The position numbers were made by a program, and so were the translations under genes. Below the pieces are notes generated by a model. It was given only the letters and a program-made list of their open reading frames with translations, was not told the origin of the DNA and did no database searches. Of a DNA stretch of 64,000 nt, positions 36,119 to 44,362 are shown piece by piece. Every line of letters begins with the position of its first letter. The first letter of the stretch is position 1. The DNA comes from Williamsia sp. 1135 (GTDB taxonomy: Bacteria > Actinomycetota > Actinomycetes > Mycobacteriales > Mycobacteriaceae), in NCBI RefSeq assembly GCF_002095395.1, contig NZ_MJEI01000096.1, positions 93,785 to 157,784 of the forward strand, written 5' to 3'.

Positions 36119-36988
36119 TTATGTGGGCTGGGTCCCCATCTGGGCCAGGACGAGCTTCTCCGCGACTCCGACGAACGCGTAGAGCACGATGGACGCGACG
36201 GTGATGACCAGCACCGACGCCCAGAGTTCGTTGTAGGCGGCTGCGGGCAGGGCTTGCTGCAACGTGGCACCCAGGCCTGTGTTTGTGCCGAGCCACTCGG
36301 CGACGGTGGCACCGATCATGGCGCCGGGCACCGACACCTTGGCCGCGGCGAACAGCGCGGGCACAGCCGAGGGGAGCGATGCCATCCTCATCGAGGTCAT
36401 CCGGGTTCCGCCGTAGGCGACGATGACGTCGTTGATCTGCTTGGGCGCGTTGGCGAGTCCGGTCATGATCATCACCAGGGCGGGGAAGAACACCACGATG
36501 CCGCCCATGACGGCGACCACCGCGACCCCGCGCCCGACGACGAGCGTGATCAGCGGCGTCATCGCGACCAGCGGCACCGAACGGAGCAGCATGGCGATGG
36601 GCATGAACGTCTGGGCGACGGGCCGGAACATGACGAACAACGCGGCCGCGATGATGGCCGCACCCATGCCGCACACGAAGCCGATTCCCGCGTCCTTCAA
36701 CGTGATCCACAGGTTGTCGAAGATCTCACCACGGTTTGTCGCCGACGTCGGTTCGGTGAACAGGTAGTGGAACACGTCGACCGGCGTCTTGCCGATGATC
36801 GGGCCGATGTCGGGGAACGCCAGCAGGAACAGCCACCAGATCACCAAGATCAGGAAGAAGGAGATGATCAGGGAGCCGACGAATTTGGCGATCTCCCATG
36901 TGATCGCCTTGGCGTTGCCCGAGTTGGCCTGCGCCGCAGCGGCAGCGGGGACCGGTGCTGACGGCGGTGCCTTGGTGGTGGCGGTCAT
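36119..36988 (-). CDS. ABC transporter permease (second)
   Basis: 289 residues with an Ala/Pro-rich N-terminus, six predicted helices and the permease EAA-like loop IVAYGGTRMTSMRMASLPSAVPALFAAAKVSVPGAMIGATVAEW. It is a BPD-type inner-membrane subunit of a NitT/TauT importer. ATG 36988 overlaps the upstream permease stop by four bases (ATGA). A longer upstream open frame is only the antisense-free continuation over the first permease and is not coding. It pairs with the first permease as a heterodimer. Confidence 0.9.
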   Translation of the reverse strand: MTATTKAPPSAPVPAAAAAQANSGNAKAITWEIAKFVGSLIISFFLILVIWWLFLLAFPDIGPIIGKTPVDVFHYLFTEPTSATNRGEIFDNLWITLKDAGIGFVCGMGAAIIAAALFVMFRPVAQTFMPIAMLLRSVPLVAMTPLITLVVGRGVAVVAVMGGIVVFFPALVMIMTGLANAPKQINDVIVAYGGTRMTSMRMASLPSAVPALFAAAKVSVPGAMIGATVAEWLGTNTGLGATLQQALPAAAYNELWASVLVITVASIVLYAFVGVAEKLVLAQMGTQPT

Positions 36989-37794
36989 CTGGTGCCTGCC
37001 ATTCCGGTGCTGTAGCGGGTGACATAGGTCGATATCACCGCGACGATCGCGTAACCCACACCGGCGACGGCACCGGCCAGGAGCGCGATGGCCCATACCG
37101 CCGGGATGTCGCCGCGCTGCTGGGCGACGATGAGCGCCGGTCCGGCCCCACGTTCGGGCATGGCCAGGAACTCGCCGAGCACCGCGCCGAGCACGGCTGC
37201 CGGGGCGGCGATCTTCAGGGCGGCGAAGGTGCTGGGCAGGGCGGAGACAACGCGCACGCGGACGAGCTGGGCGATGGTCCCGCCGCCATACACTTTCACG
37301 AGGTCGAGGCTGGCCTGATGTGGCGATCGCAGACCTGCCAGGGTGCCGATCATCGTCGTGAAGAACACGGAGATGGCGGCCAGGAAGATGATCATGGTCT
37401 GGACCTCGGCGAAGGCCACCTGGACGATCGGGGCGACGGCGATGATCGGCGTACAGTAGCTGATGATCGCGAGCTGGGTCGCGACCCCTTCGATCAGCGG
37501 AATGATCACCACCATGAGTGCGAGTCCGATGGCGAGCACGTTGCCCCACATGAATCCACGTAGCGACAACTCGATGGTCGGGCCGAAGTTGTTGGCGTAG
37601 TAGGTCCATCCCTGATCGCCGATGGTCTGCACGACGGCCCACGGAGTCGGGATGGTCCCCTTGAACCATTCGAAATGCCCGGCCGCAGACCAGAGCAGCA
37701 GGACTGCGACGATACCGACCGCTCCTGCACCCCATCGCTTCCCGGCAAGTTGCGCGCGCCCGGAGAACTGTGTTGCGGCAGTGAGGGTGCTCAC
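36985..37794 (-). CDS. ABC transporter permease (first)
   Basis: 269 residues, about six helices, with a BPD permease loop [44 protein letters not shown]. It starts at GTG 37794, overlapping the ATPase stop (GTGA), and overlaps the second permease by four bases, so the three genes are tightly coupled. It forms the membrane channel of the NitT/TauT-type importer. Confidence 0.9.
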   Translation of the reverse strand: MSTLTAATQFSGRAQLAGKRWGAGAVGIVAVLLLWSAAGHFEWFKGTIPTPWAVVQTIGDQGWTYYANNFGPTIELSLRGFMWGNVLAIGLALMVVIIPLIEGVATQLAIISYCTPIIAVAPIVQVAFAEVQTMIIFLAAISVFFTTMIGTLAGLRSPHQASLDLVKVYGGGTIAQLVRVRVVSALPSTFAALKIAAPAAVLGAVLGEFLAMPERGAGPALIVAQQRGDIPAVWAIALLAGAVAGVGYAIVAVISTYVTRYSTGMAGTR

Positions 37795-38642
37795 GCCACT
37801 CCCACCGTTCCCTTGCTGCCGAAGAGGAGCCCGCTCAGGTGGTCGTGCAGCGCATGGAATTCGGGGGTACGCATCATCTCGGGTACCCGGGGGCGGGGCA
37901 GGTCGATCTCGACGGTCTCGAGGATGGTGCCGGGTCGCGGACTCATCACCGCGACCACGTCCGAGAGGAAGACGGCTTCGCCGATGCCGTGGGTGACCAT
38001 CAGAGTGGTGGCCGGCTTCTCGGTCCAGATCCGGAGCAGTTCGATGTTAAGTCGTTGGCGGGTCATGTCGTCGAGGGCACCGAACGGTTCGTCGAGCAAC
38101 AGTGCGGTCGGCTTGACCACGAGAGCCCTGGCGATCGAGACACGTTGTCGCATACCGCCCGACAACGTGGCCGGCTTGGCCTTCTCGAAACCTTTGAGGC
38201 CCACGAGCTCGATCAGATCCGCGATCGCCGATTTGTCGACCGGGAGTCCGGCGACCTGCAGCGGGAGCTTGATGTTCGATTCGACACTGCGCCAGGGCAG
38301 CAACGCCGAATCCTGGAATGCGATGCCAAGACCGTGTTGGGATTGCAGCTCCTTGGGCGACTGCCCGTTCATCAGGGCGGTACCCGCAGTCGCCTCCTCG
38401 AGTCCGGCGAGGATTCGGAGCACAGTCGACTTGCCGCAGCCGGACGGACCGAGCAGCGAGAGGAAGGCGCCCTCGGAGGTCCGCAGGTCGACATCGTGCA
38501 GCGCGGTCACAGACGAACCGCCGCGCAGGCCCGCAGACTTGAACTCCTTGGTCAGCCCGGAGATGTCGATCCCGGTGCCCAGCGGGCGCGCGGTTTTGGT
38601 GGTGGCGACCGGATCGGTGTCCGGTATGTCGGCAGAGCTCAT
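37791..38642 (-). CDS. ABC transporter ATP-binding protein
   Basis: 283 residues, a SsuB/TauB-like ATPase: Walker [11 protein letters not shown]-loop [21 protein letters not shown], signature [15 protein letters not shown], Walker [13 protein letters not shown], and switch [13 protein letters not shown]. It powers the importer encoded downstream and is the first gene of the operon ATPase-permease-permease-lipoprotein. ATG 38642 follows TAGCGT (38656-38651) by eight bases, with a GlnR-like operator further up. The start is thus nearly leaderless. Confidence 0.93.
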   Translation of the reverse strand: MSSADIPDTDPVATTKTARPLGTGIDISGLTKEFKSAGLRGGSSVTALHDVDLRTSEGAFLSLLGPSGCGKSTVLRILAGLEEATAGTALMNGQSPKELQSQHGLGIAFQDSALLPWRSVESNIKLPLQVAGLPVDKSAIADLIELVGLKGFEKAKPATLSGGMRQRVSIARALVVKPTALLLDEPFGALDDMTRQRLNIELLRIWTEKPATTLMVTHGIGEAVFLSDVVAVMSPRPGTILETVEIDLPRPRVPEMMRTPEFHALHDHLSGLLFGSKGTVGVA

Positions 38643-38666
38643 ATCCCGCGACGCTAGGCGGCGCTG

Positions 38667-38693
38667 GTTTCTTCCGCGTTACGCACGCGTTAC
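38667..38693 (-). promoter_or_regulatory. GlnR-like box upstream of ABC importer
   Basis: On the minus strand GTAAC-n6-GTAAC-n6-GAAAC, three half-sites at exact 11-bp spacing. This fits the actinobacterial GlnR consensus (GTnAC/GAAAC half-sites with six-base gaps). It is centred about 37 bp upstream of the predicted start point, an activating position. It implies induction under nitrogen limitation. Confidence 0.65.
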
Positions 38694-38764
38694 TGCCCTC
38701 GCACCCGGCCTTCGCAAGGCCATCGCATTCGGCAACAACGGTTTTCGATGACTATCGTGCGGTC

Positions 38765-40114
38765 ATGCAGATTGTGCTGATGTTCTATGGGAGCCGCGGC
38801 GACATCCAGCCCGGCGTCGCGGCAGGTCTCGAATTGCAGCGACGCGGTCACGATGTCGTGATCACGGTCCCGCCGAACTTCGTCGATTTCGCCACCAGCC
38901 TGGGGCTGCGCGCCTACCCGGTCGGCCTCGACACCTCGTCGGTCTGGGATACCCCGGACGCGAAGAAGATTCTTGCGACGAAGAATCCGTACACCAAGTT
39001 CAAGCTCGCGACCGCGACGATCAAGGCGGGTTTCGCCGCGTTCGACGAGGACATGATCGCCCTGCTCTGCGGACCCGACCCGGTGCTGTCAGGCGTCGAC
39101 GCGCTGGTCAGCGGACCGTTGTGCCAGGAGCGCATGTACGGCTTCGCGGAGAAACTCGGCGTTCCGTTCACGGTGATGAGGTTCGGCCCGTTCTCGGAGA
39201 ACGGGATCATCAGCGCCGTCCCGGGAGTGACCCGCAACCTGCCGTCGACGGTCAACAGGGCGTCGTGGCGTGTGTCCGACGCGCTGACGTGGACATTCAC
39301 CAAGGGGGCAGAGAACACCTTTCGGAAGAAGCTCGACCTCGGTCCGGCGAGAGGATCCTTGCAGGAGCGACTCACGCGCGACGGTGCCGTCCAGGTGCAG
39401 GCCTACGATCCGATCGTGTTCCCCGGGCTCGCCGAGGAGTGGGGTGAGGCGAAGCCGATCGTCGGGTACCTCGATCTCCCCGCCGATGCACGCGGCGGCC
39501 TCGCCGAATCGTCCCGGTCCGACCCCGGCCTGTGGTCGTGGCTGACCGAGGGCGACCGACCGGTGCACATCACGTTCGGCAGTGTCCCGGTCCGAGATCC
39601 CGATGCGCTGACGGAGACGATCATCCTTGCCACCCGCGCGGTGGGCGTCCGCGCCCTGATCACGATGAAGGGCCGCCCCGACGGCCAGGACCCGGATCAT
39701 CCGGACGTCTACTACGCGCGGGCCCTCGACCACGGAGCCGTGTTGCCTCAGTGCCGGGCGGTCGTGCACCACGGGGGAGCGGGCACCACGGCTGCGGGCT
39801 TGCGGGCGGGGCTGCCCACCATGGTCTGCTCTGGCGGCGCCGACCAGGCCTACTGGGGCGCTCAGATCACGCGTCTGAAGGTCGGCACCGCCACCCGGCT
39901 CAAGGGCCTCGACGAGGCCACACTGACGGCGGGTCTGCGCGAGATCTTGGCGCCGGAGACGGACGAGCACGCACGTTTGCTCGCGCAACACATGGTTGCC
40001 CCGGATATCGCGGTGTCGCGGGCAGTGGACATCATCGCGGAAATGGGGCCTTTTGGCGGAGTTCACCTGCGGGTTTGCTCGCCAAAAGGCCCCATTTCCG
40101 GTCGTCGGGACTAG
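38765..40114 (+). CDS. GT1-family (UGT-like) glycosyltransferase
   Basis: 449 residues. The N-terminal MQIVLMFYGSRGDIQPGVAAGLELQRRGHDV and C-terminal HITFGSVPVRDPDAL, QCRAVVHHGGAGTTAAGLRAGLPTMVCSGGADQAYWG are typical of sterol/macrolide-type GT-B glycosyltransferases using NDP-sugars. ATG 38765 lies six bases after TATCGT (38753-38758): leaderless. Its last 25 codons run through a 20-bp perfect palindrome, so the C-terminus EMGPFGGVHLRVCSPKGPIS is repeat-derived. The final CTAG is the stop for this gene and for the convergent permease. The acceptor is unknown. Confidence 0.9.
   Translation: MQIVLMFYGSRGDIQPGVAAGLELQRRGHDVVITVPPNFVDFATSLGLRAYPVGLDTSSVWDTPDAKKILATKNPYTKFKLATATIKAGFAAFDEDMIALLCGPDPVLSGVDALVSGPLCQERMYGFAEKLGVPFTVMRFGPFSENGIISAVPGVTRNLPSTVNRASWRVSDALTWTFTKGAENTFRKKLDLGPARGSLQERLTRDGAVQVQAYDPIVFPGLAEEWGEAKPIVGYLDLPADARGGLAESSRSDPGLWSWLTEGDRPVHITFGSVPVRDPDALTETIILATRAVGVRALITMKGRPDGQDPDHPDVYYARALDHGAVLPQCRAVVHHGGAGTTAAGLRAGLPTMVCSGGADQAYWGAQITRLKVGTATRLKGLDEATLTAGLREILAPETDEHARLLAQHMVAPDIAVSRAVDIIAEMGPFGGVHLRVCSPKGPISGRRD
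40039..40099. repeat. Palindromic repeat overlapping gene end
   Basis: Perfect 20-bp arms (40039-40058 GGAAATGGGGCCTTTTGGCG and 40080-40099) with a 21-nt loop, inside the glycosyltransferase 3' coding end and just before the convergent permease stop. It can terminate both transcripts. The words GCTCGCCA and CATTTCCGG are shared with the repeats at 18.5 and 5.6 kb. Confidence 0.85.
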
Positions 40115-41325
40115 CCCTTGATGGCTTCCATCCACTTGACGCGGGCACCGGTGCGCAGGATGTTGCGCTGGTAGATGCGGGCGGCCAGCCAGGTGGCGAT
40201 GGCGCAGGCGATGATCATCAGCACGATGGTGGCGATCACCTGGAAGATCGATGCGTCACCGGTCGCGATCCGCATCGGCATGATCGATGCGGAGAACGGC
40301 GGGATCCAGGCGAGGGTCTGCATCAGGGTGCTGTCGAGCGCGTTGATGCCGAAGATCGCGGCGTAGATGACCGCCATGGCCAGGATCGTCAGCGGCGCCG
40401 AACTCGATCCCAACTCCTCCTGTCGCGACACGACGGCGCCGGTGGCGGCGTACAGCGTTGCGAAGAACAGGAATCCGAGGATGAACCAGACGATGACGGC
40501 GGCGAACATGGAACCTGCTGTGGACGGTACGTCGAGGAGGCCGGTCGCCAGCGCCGTTATCAGGGCTGTGCCTCCGAGTAGGACCACCTGCGCGAACGCC
40601 ATCAGTCCGATGCCGAGGATCTTGCCCCACAACAGATGCAGCGGTTTGATGGTGGCGAGCAGCAGTTCGACGACGCGTGAGGTCTTCTCCTCGACGACGC
40701 CGGCGGCGACCATGGAACCACCCTGCAGCACCGCGAACATGAGCAACGAGACGCCGGTCAAGGCGATGGCGATCCGTTGACCCTCATTGGGTTTGGCCGG
40801 TTCGGTTTCGGTGACGTTCAGCGTGGAGTCCGCTGTGATGGCGGCGAGGTCGACGTTCTCGGCCGCGAGGGCCTTGCTCAACCCGTCTTGACTGACGGAC
40901 GTGCGCAGCACCCCCTCGAGAGTTCCGTCCAGATCGTCCTTGGTGATGGCGTCGTAGCTGTTGCCCGAGCCCGTCGGCACGAGGGCCACCTCGACGTCGC
41001 CCTTTTCGGCTTGCGTGCGGGCTTCCTCGGCGTCGGCGATCGGTACGATCTCGATCTTCTCGCCCGACGCGTCACCGACCGCAACGATCGTCTGTGACAT
41101 CTCCGGATTGTCGCCGACCAGGCCCACTTTGGTGGCCTTGTCGTTGCCGGTGAAGATCGACAGGACGATGATGCCTGCGATGATGACCACCAGCAGGATG
41201 ATGTTGGTGATGATGAAGGACTTGGTCGCGGCACGGGTGGTGATCTCGCGACGGGCGACCAGGCTGATCGCCCGGCCGGCACCGAGGCGTCCGGAGCTGG
41301 GGGTCTGAGACGGCTTGACACTCAT
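40111..41325 (-). CDS. ABC-2 type transporter permease (NatB-like)
   Basis: 404 residues. One N-terminal helix (about 30-52) is followed by an extracytoplasmic loop of about 150 residues and five further helices, the ABC2_membrane_3/NatB layout. SLVARREITTRAATKSFIITNIIL and the VEEKTSRVVELLLATIKPLHLLWGKILGIG block are conserved in Na+ or drug efflux permeases. ATG 41325 overlaps the ATPase stop (ATGA). Its TAG stop shares the bases CTAG with the stop of the convergent glycosyltransferase. Likely an exporter; substrate unknown. Confidence 0.9.
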   Translation of the reverse strand: MSVKPSQTPSSGRLGAGRAISLVARREITTRAATKSFIITNIILLVVIIAGIIVLSIFTGNDKATKVGLVGDNPEMSQTIVAVGDASGEKIEIVPIADAEEARTQAEKGDVEVALVPTGSGNSYDAITKDDLDGTLEGVLRTSVSQDGLSKALAAENVDLAAITADSTLNVTETEPAKPNEGQRIAIALTGVSLLMFAVLQGGSMVAAGVVEEKTSRVVELLLATIKPLHLLWGKILGIGLMAFAQVVLLGGTALITALATGLLDVPSTAGSMFAAVIVWFILGFLFFATLYAATGAVVSRQEELGSSSAPLTILAMAVIYAAIFGINALDSTLMQTLAWIPPFSASIMPMRIATGDASIFQVIATIVLMIIACAIATWLAARIYQRNILRTGARVKWMEAIKG

Positions 41326-42218
41326 GCGGATACAACCTCTCGGAACAGTTCGGTGAGATCGGGCTTGGACAGTGCGAAGTGCGTGACCGGCCCGGTGGCG
41401 AGCGCGGCGGTGAGGATGGCTTGTTCGTCGGTGCCAGGGATCAGGCTCACCGTGGTGAGGTCGCCGCGTCGGACGCTGCCCTGCACGCCAGGTAAGTGAT
41501 CGGCCCATCCGGACGGCGCTGCCGGTGCACCGACGTCCAGCCGGATCTCCCCGGTGGATCTGAGGTCGTCGACCGTGCCGAGAGCTCGCATGGTTCCCTT
41601 GGTGATGATCCCGACCCGATCGCACAATCGCTGGACCAGTTCGAGCTGGTGACTGGAGAAGATCACCGGGACCCCCTGCGCTGCTTTCTCTTTGAGCACG
41701 TCGCTCATCACGTCGACGGCGACGGGATCGAGGCCCGAGAACGGTTCGTCGAGGACCAGGACGTCAGGATTGTGGACCAGGGCGGCCGCGAGCTGCACCC
41801 GCTGCTGATTTCCCAGACTCAGATTGTTGACGTCGTCGTTGATCCGGTCGTGGATCCCGAGTCGGCGTACCCAGGTCTCGACTTGATCGTCGGCTTCGGC
41901 CCGCGACAACCCGTGTAGCTGGGCGAGGAACGAAAGCTGTTTGCCCACCTTCATCTTGGGGTAGAGGCCCCGCTCCTCGGGCATGTACCCGATGCGCCGG
42001 CGCAGGTCGAGATCGATGGGTTGGTCACCGAGGCGTACCTGTCCCGAATCCGCGCCGAGTACGCCGAGGATGATGCGCATGGTGGTCGACTTGCCAGCGC
42101 CGTTGGACCCCACGAATCCGAAGATCTCGCCCGGTGCGACGGTGAAGCTCATGTCCTGCAGGGCCGTGAGGGACCCGTATCTCTTGGTCAGTCTGTCGAC
42201 GATCAGCGGCGCGGTCAC
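41322..42218 (-). CDS. ABC transporter ATP-binding protein (NatA-like)
   Basis: 298 residues: Walker A GSNGAGKST, signature LSLGNQQRVQLAAALV, Walker B VLVLDEPFSGLDP and a switch His in FSSHQLELVQ. The C-terminal 70 residues are the extension common to NatA/drug-export ATPases. The signature reads LSLGNQQR rather than LSGGQ, as in NatA-type proteins. GTG 42218 overlaps the membrane-protein stop. It is the third gene of the operon regulator-membrane protein-ATPase-permease. Confidence 0.92.
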   Translation of the reverse strand: MTAPLIVDRLTKRYGSLTALQDMSFTVAPGEIFGFVGSNGAGKSTTMRIILGVLGADSGQVRLGDQPIDLDLRRRIGYMPEERGLYPKMKVGKQLSFLAQLHGLSRAEADDQVETWVRRLGIHDRINDDVNNLSLGNQQRVQLAAALVHNPDVLVLDEPFSGLDPVAVDVMSDVLKEKAAQGVPVIFSSHQLELVQRLCDRVGIITKGTMRALGTVDDLRSTGEIRLDVGAPAAPSGWADHLPGVQGSVRRGDLTTVSLIPGTDEQAILTAALATGPVTHFALSKPDLTELFREVVSA

Positions 42219-42862
42219 TGGTCCAATCCTCCTGTGTTGGTGGCATTTGTGGTTTCGTGCGGGGGTACCTGGCTGTACTGCGGTGGGTCGTAGACGGCGT
42301 AGTCCTCGGGGTCGGGGTCGCTCAGCCACCAGCCGACGATGCAGATCGGGATGCTCGTGGCCGCGACCACCAGGACGATCAGCAGCATGCCGGTTCCATA
42401 GATCACCTGGCCGTCGACGGTGTCGGAGCCGCGGGAGATCGCGATGAGCAGCAGGTAGGGAATGAACATCCCGACCCACAGCACCGTGAACGCCAGGGAT
42501 CGGGCGGCATTGCGCGTCGAGAGCTGAATTTCGTCGAGCGCTGCGGCGGGTGCATCACTGACGTTCAACGTGATGGCACGCAAGACGTAGAGGGCGGGAA
42601 GGAAGACAAGGCTGATCAGGACGAGGAACGGCACGACGAACCACATCGTGAAGAACGCCGCGATGCTGCATACGAACACGAGGATCCAGCTCAGGATCAG
42701 CGTGATCACGAGTCGTCGGGCGGACCGGCGATTGCGCAGTCTCGGAAATCGGGTTCCCCAGCGTCGCAGGAACTTCTCGTGACTCTTGGCCTGCCAGTTC
42801 TCATACCGCAGCCACCACGAGGGCTTCGCCGATTCGGGGATGGCGGAGTTCGGATGGTTCAT
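42215..42862 (-). CDS. Four-helix membrane protein of unknown function
   Basis: 215 residues: a basic cytosolic N-terminus (about 50 residues with Trp/Arg), four hydrophobic helices in two hairpins (about 50-95 and 120-180), and an acidic Pro/Tyr-rich tail (DPDPEDYAVYDPPQYSQVPP). No domain recognised. It overlaps both neighbours by four bases, so it belongs functionally with the XRE regulator and the ABC exporter. It might be a third transporter subunit or the sensor of the regulator's signal. Confidence 0.75.
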   Translation of the reverse strand: MNHPNSAIPESAKPSWWLRYENWQAKSHEKFLRRWGTRFPRLRNRRSARRLVITLILSWILVFVCSIAAFFTMWFVVPFLVLISLVFLPALYVLRAITLNVSDAPAAALDEIQLSTRNAARSLAFTVLWVGMFIPYLLLIAISRGSDTVDGQVIYGTGMLLIVLVVAATSIPICIVGWWLSDPDPEDYAVYDPPQYSQVPPHETTNATNTGGLDQ

Positions 42863-43137
42863 GACGGCCCTCCGTTGTTGCTGCTGTACAGCTGGGTTGA
42901 CATCGCGCTGAACTCGTGGCGGCTGAAGACGGCCTCGACCGGAAGCCGGAACACGTCGCAGATGCGAAAGGCCAGATCCAGGCTCGGGTAGTTGTCTGCC
43001 CGCTCCAGTGATCCGATGGACTGGACATTCACCCCGACCAGTTCTGCCAATTGCGCACGCGACATCCGGCGCTCCGCGCGTAGGACGCCGATGCGGTTGT
43101 AGATCGGCAGGTGCTCTGCCTTCCTGACCGGACTCAC
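42859..43137 (-). CDS. XRE-family transcriptional regulator
   Basis: 92 residues with one helix-turn-helix (about 15-65): IGVLRAERRMSRAQLAELVGVNVQSIGSLERADNYPSLDLAFRICDVFRLPVEAVF, the small regulator type often placed with ABC-2 exporters. GTG 43137 is preferred over the upstream ATG 43173, because an 18-bp dyad (43147-43164) lies between them and is better explained as promoter/operator DNA. It is first in the operon and probably represses it. The exact start is uncertain. Confidence 0.8.
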   Translation of the reverse strand: MSPVRKAEHLPIYNRIGVLRAERRMSRAQLAELVGVNVQSIGSLERADNYPSLDLAFRICDVFRLPVEAVFSRHEFSAMSTQLYSSNNGGPS

Positions 43138-43146
43138 AGAACTAAG

Positions 43147-43164
43147 TGTTGTGAAAACACAACA
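43147..43164. promoter_or_regulatory. Dyad operator of XRE-ABC operon
   Basis: TGTTGTG-AAAA-CACAACA, perfect 7-bp arms, 10-27 bases before the XRE start. Size and place suit autorepression by the small XRE protein. Confidence 0.6.
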
Positions 43165-43279
43165 AGATGTCAATAGCGGCGACCATTTGGTTGTGCGGAA
43201 TATTTAGCGGTGGTCGCTAATCGGTCGGTGACCAGGCCCCGGCCCTCGGACGTACTCCGCACCAGAGGGTGCCGTCGGC

Positions 43280-44278
43280 TCAGGAGTTCTCGGCGATGAT
43301 CATGTCGAGGATGCCGTCGCCGAGGGGTACCTCGGTGCACGGGGCGGTGACCCCGGCGGTGGGGTCGAGCGCGGCGTGGACGAGAGCGATGGTGAACGCG
43401 TCGTAGGGCATCCGGAAGTGACCACTCTGGTTTCTCGGGCACACATCGGAGATCACGAGATTCGTGGCCCCGGCACCCCGCAGGCCGGCATTGCTCAGGG
43501 GCTGGATCACTTCATCCACCCGCGAGGAGATGGTCGTGTACTCGACACCTGCGACGGTGTCGGTGGGATTGTTCAATCCCTCCAACAGGGGTGAGCCCTG
43601 CGACTGCTGCCACAGCGCGGTCGAGACGACTTCCGCGGGCAGCACCGTCTTGGCCAGGTCCATCGAGCCGGGTATCAGTTCGGCGAGCGTGACGAGTCCG
43701 TACAGCGTGCTGCCGTAGGTCGGCGACGCCAGGCCGACCCACCGTCTCACCGCGTCGGCGCCCCCGAGCCGGTTGGTGTAGAAGCGCGAGACGGTCGCGC
43801 CCTGGGAGTAGCCGACCAGATCCACCTCGGCGGCCCCGCTCGATCGGCGGACTTCGTCGACGAATGCGCCGAGTTGCCCGGCGCTCGTGGGGATGTCCTC
43901 GGTGCCGAAGGTGCTCGCCCCCGGCGCGGCGCCGTAATTCAGTGCGTAGACACAAAAACCGGCATCGGCGAGATACGGACCGATCGCGGCATAGTCGGAG
44001 TATGCGGAGGAATCCGTGCCGTGCAGGAGAACTACCGGTCGGGGATGTGCCGCCGACGGGACGCAGGTGAAATCGTTCACCCCTGGCGGCACTGCGCCCG
44101 GATGGGTGCGGGCGTACCGCGAGGCGTCGGGGTGTGTGCTCTGTGAGGGGGCGGCCATGACGGGGACCTGCGCGACGGAGACGGGGGCCGGCGCTGCGAC
44201 CGCGGGTGATCCGAGGCAGGTGGCAACGATCGCACCGATCGCCACGGCTACGGTCCTGCCACGTTGTCGCTTGCGCAT
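43280..44278 (-). CDS. Secreted lipase/esterase
   Basis: 332 residues. ATG 44278 (AGAGGTG upstream) gives a Sec signal peptide (MRKRQRGRTVAVAIGAIVAT, cleavage near AVAAP). The alpha/beta-hydrolase core has VVLLHGTDSSAYSDY (oxyanion region), VDLVGYSQGATVSRFY with the nucleophile Ser, and late CPRNQSGHFRMPYDAFT holding the probable catalytic His. It resembles actinobacterial secreted triacylglycerol lipases. Four cysteines may form disulfides. The longer open frame upstream of 44278 is not needed. It is in tandem with the FAD monooxygenase gene, 84 bp apart. Confidence 0.88.
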   Translation of the reverse strand: MRKRQRGRTVAVAIGAIVATCLGSPAVAAPAPVSVAQVPVMAAPSQSTHPDASRYARTHPGAVPPGVNDFTCVPSAAHPRPVVLLHGTDSSAYSDYAAIGPYLADAGFCVYALNYGAAPGASTFGTEDIPTSAGQLGAFVDEVRRSSGAAEVDLVGYSQGATVSRFYTNRLGGADAVRRWVGLASPTYGSTLYGLVTLAELIPGSMDLAKTVLPAEVVSTALWQQSQGSPLLEGLNNPTDTVAGVEYTTISSRVDEVIQPLSNAGLRGAGATNLVISDVCPRNQSGHFRMPYDAFTIALVHAALDPTAGVTAPCTEVPLGDGILDMIIAENS

Positions 44279-44362
44279 GCGGCACCTCTTGCTTCGCACG
44301 GACCCACTCTGACCTGTACATCTGACCACCGGCGGCGCTGCCTGCGCAGCCGGTCGGTGACT

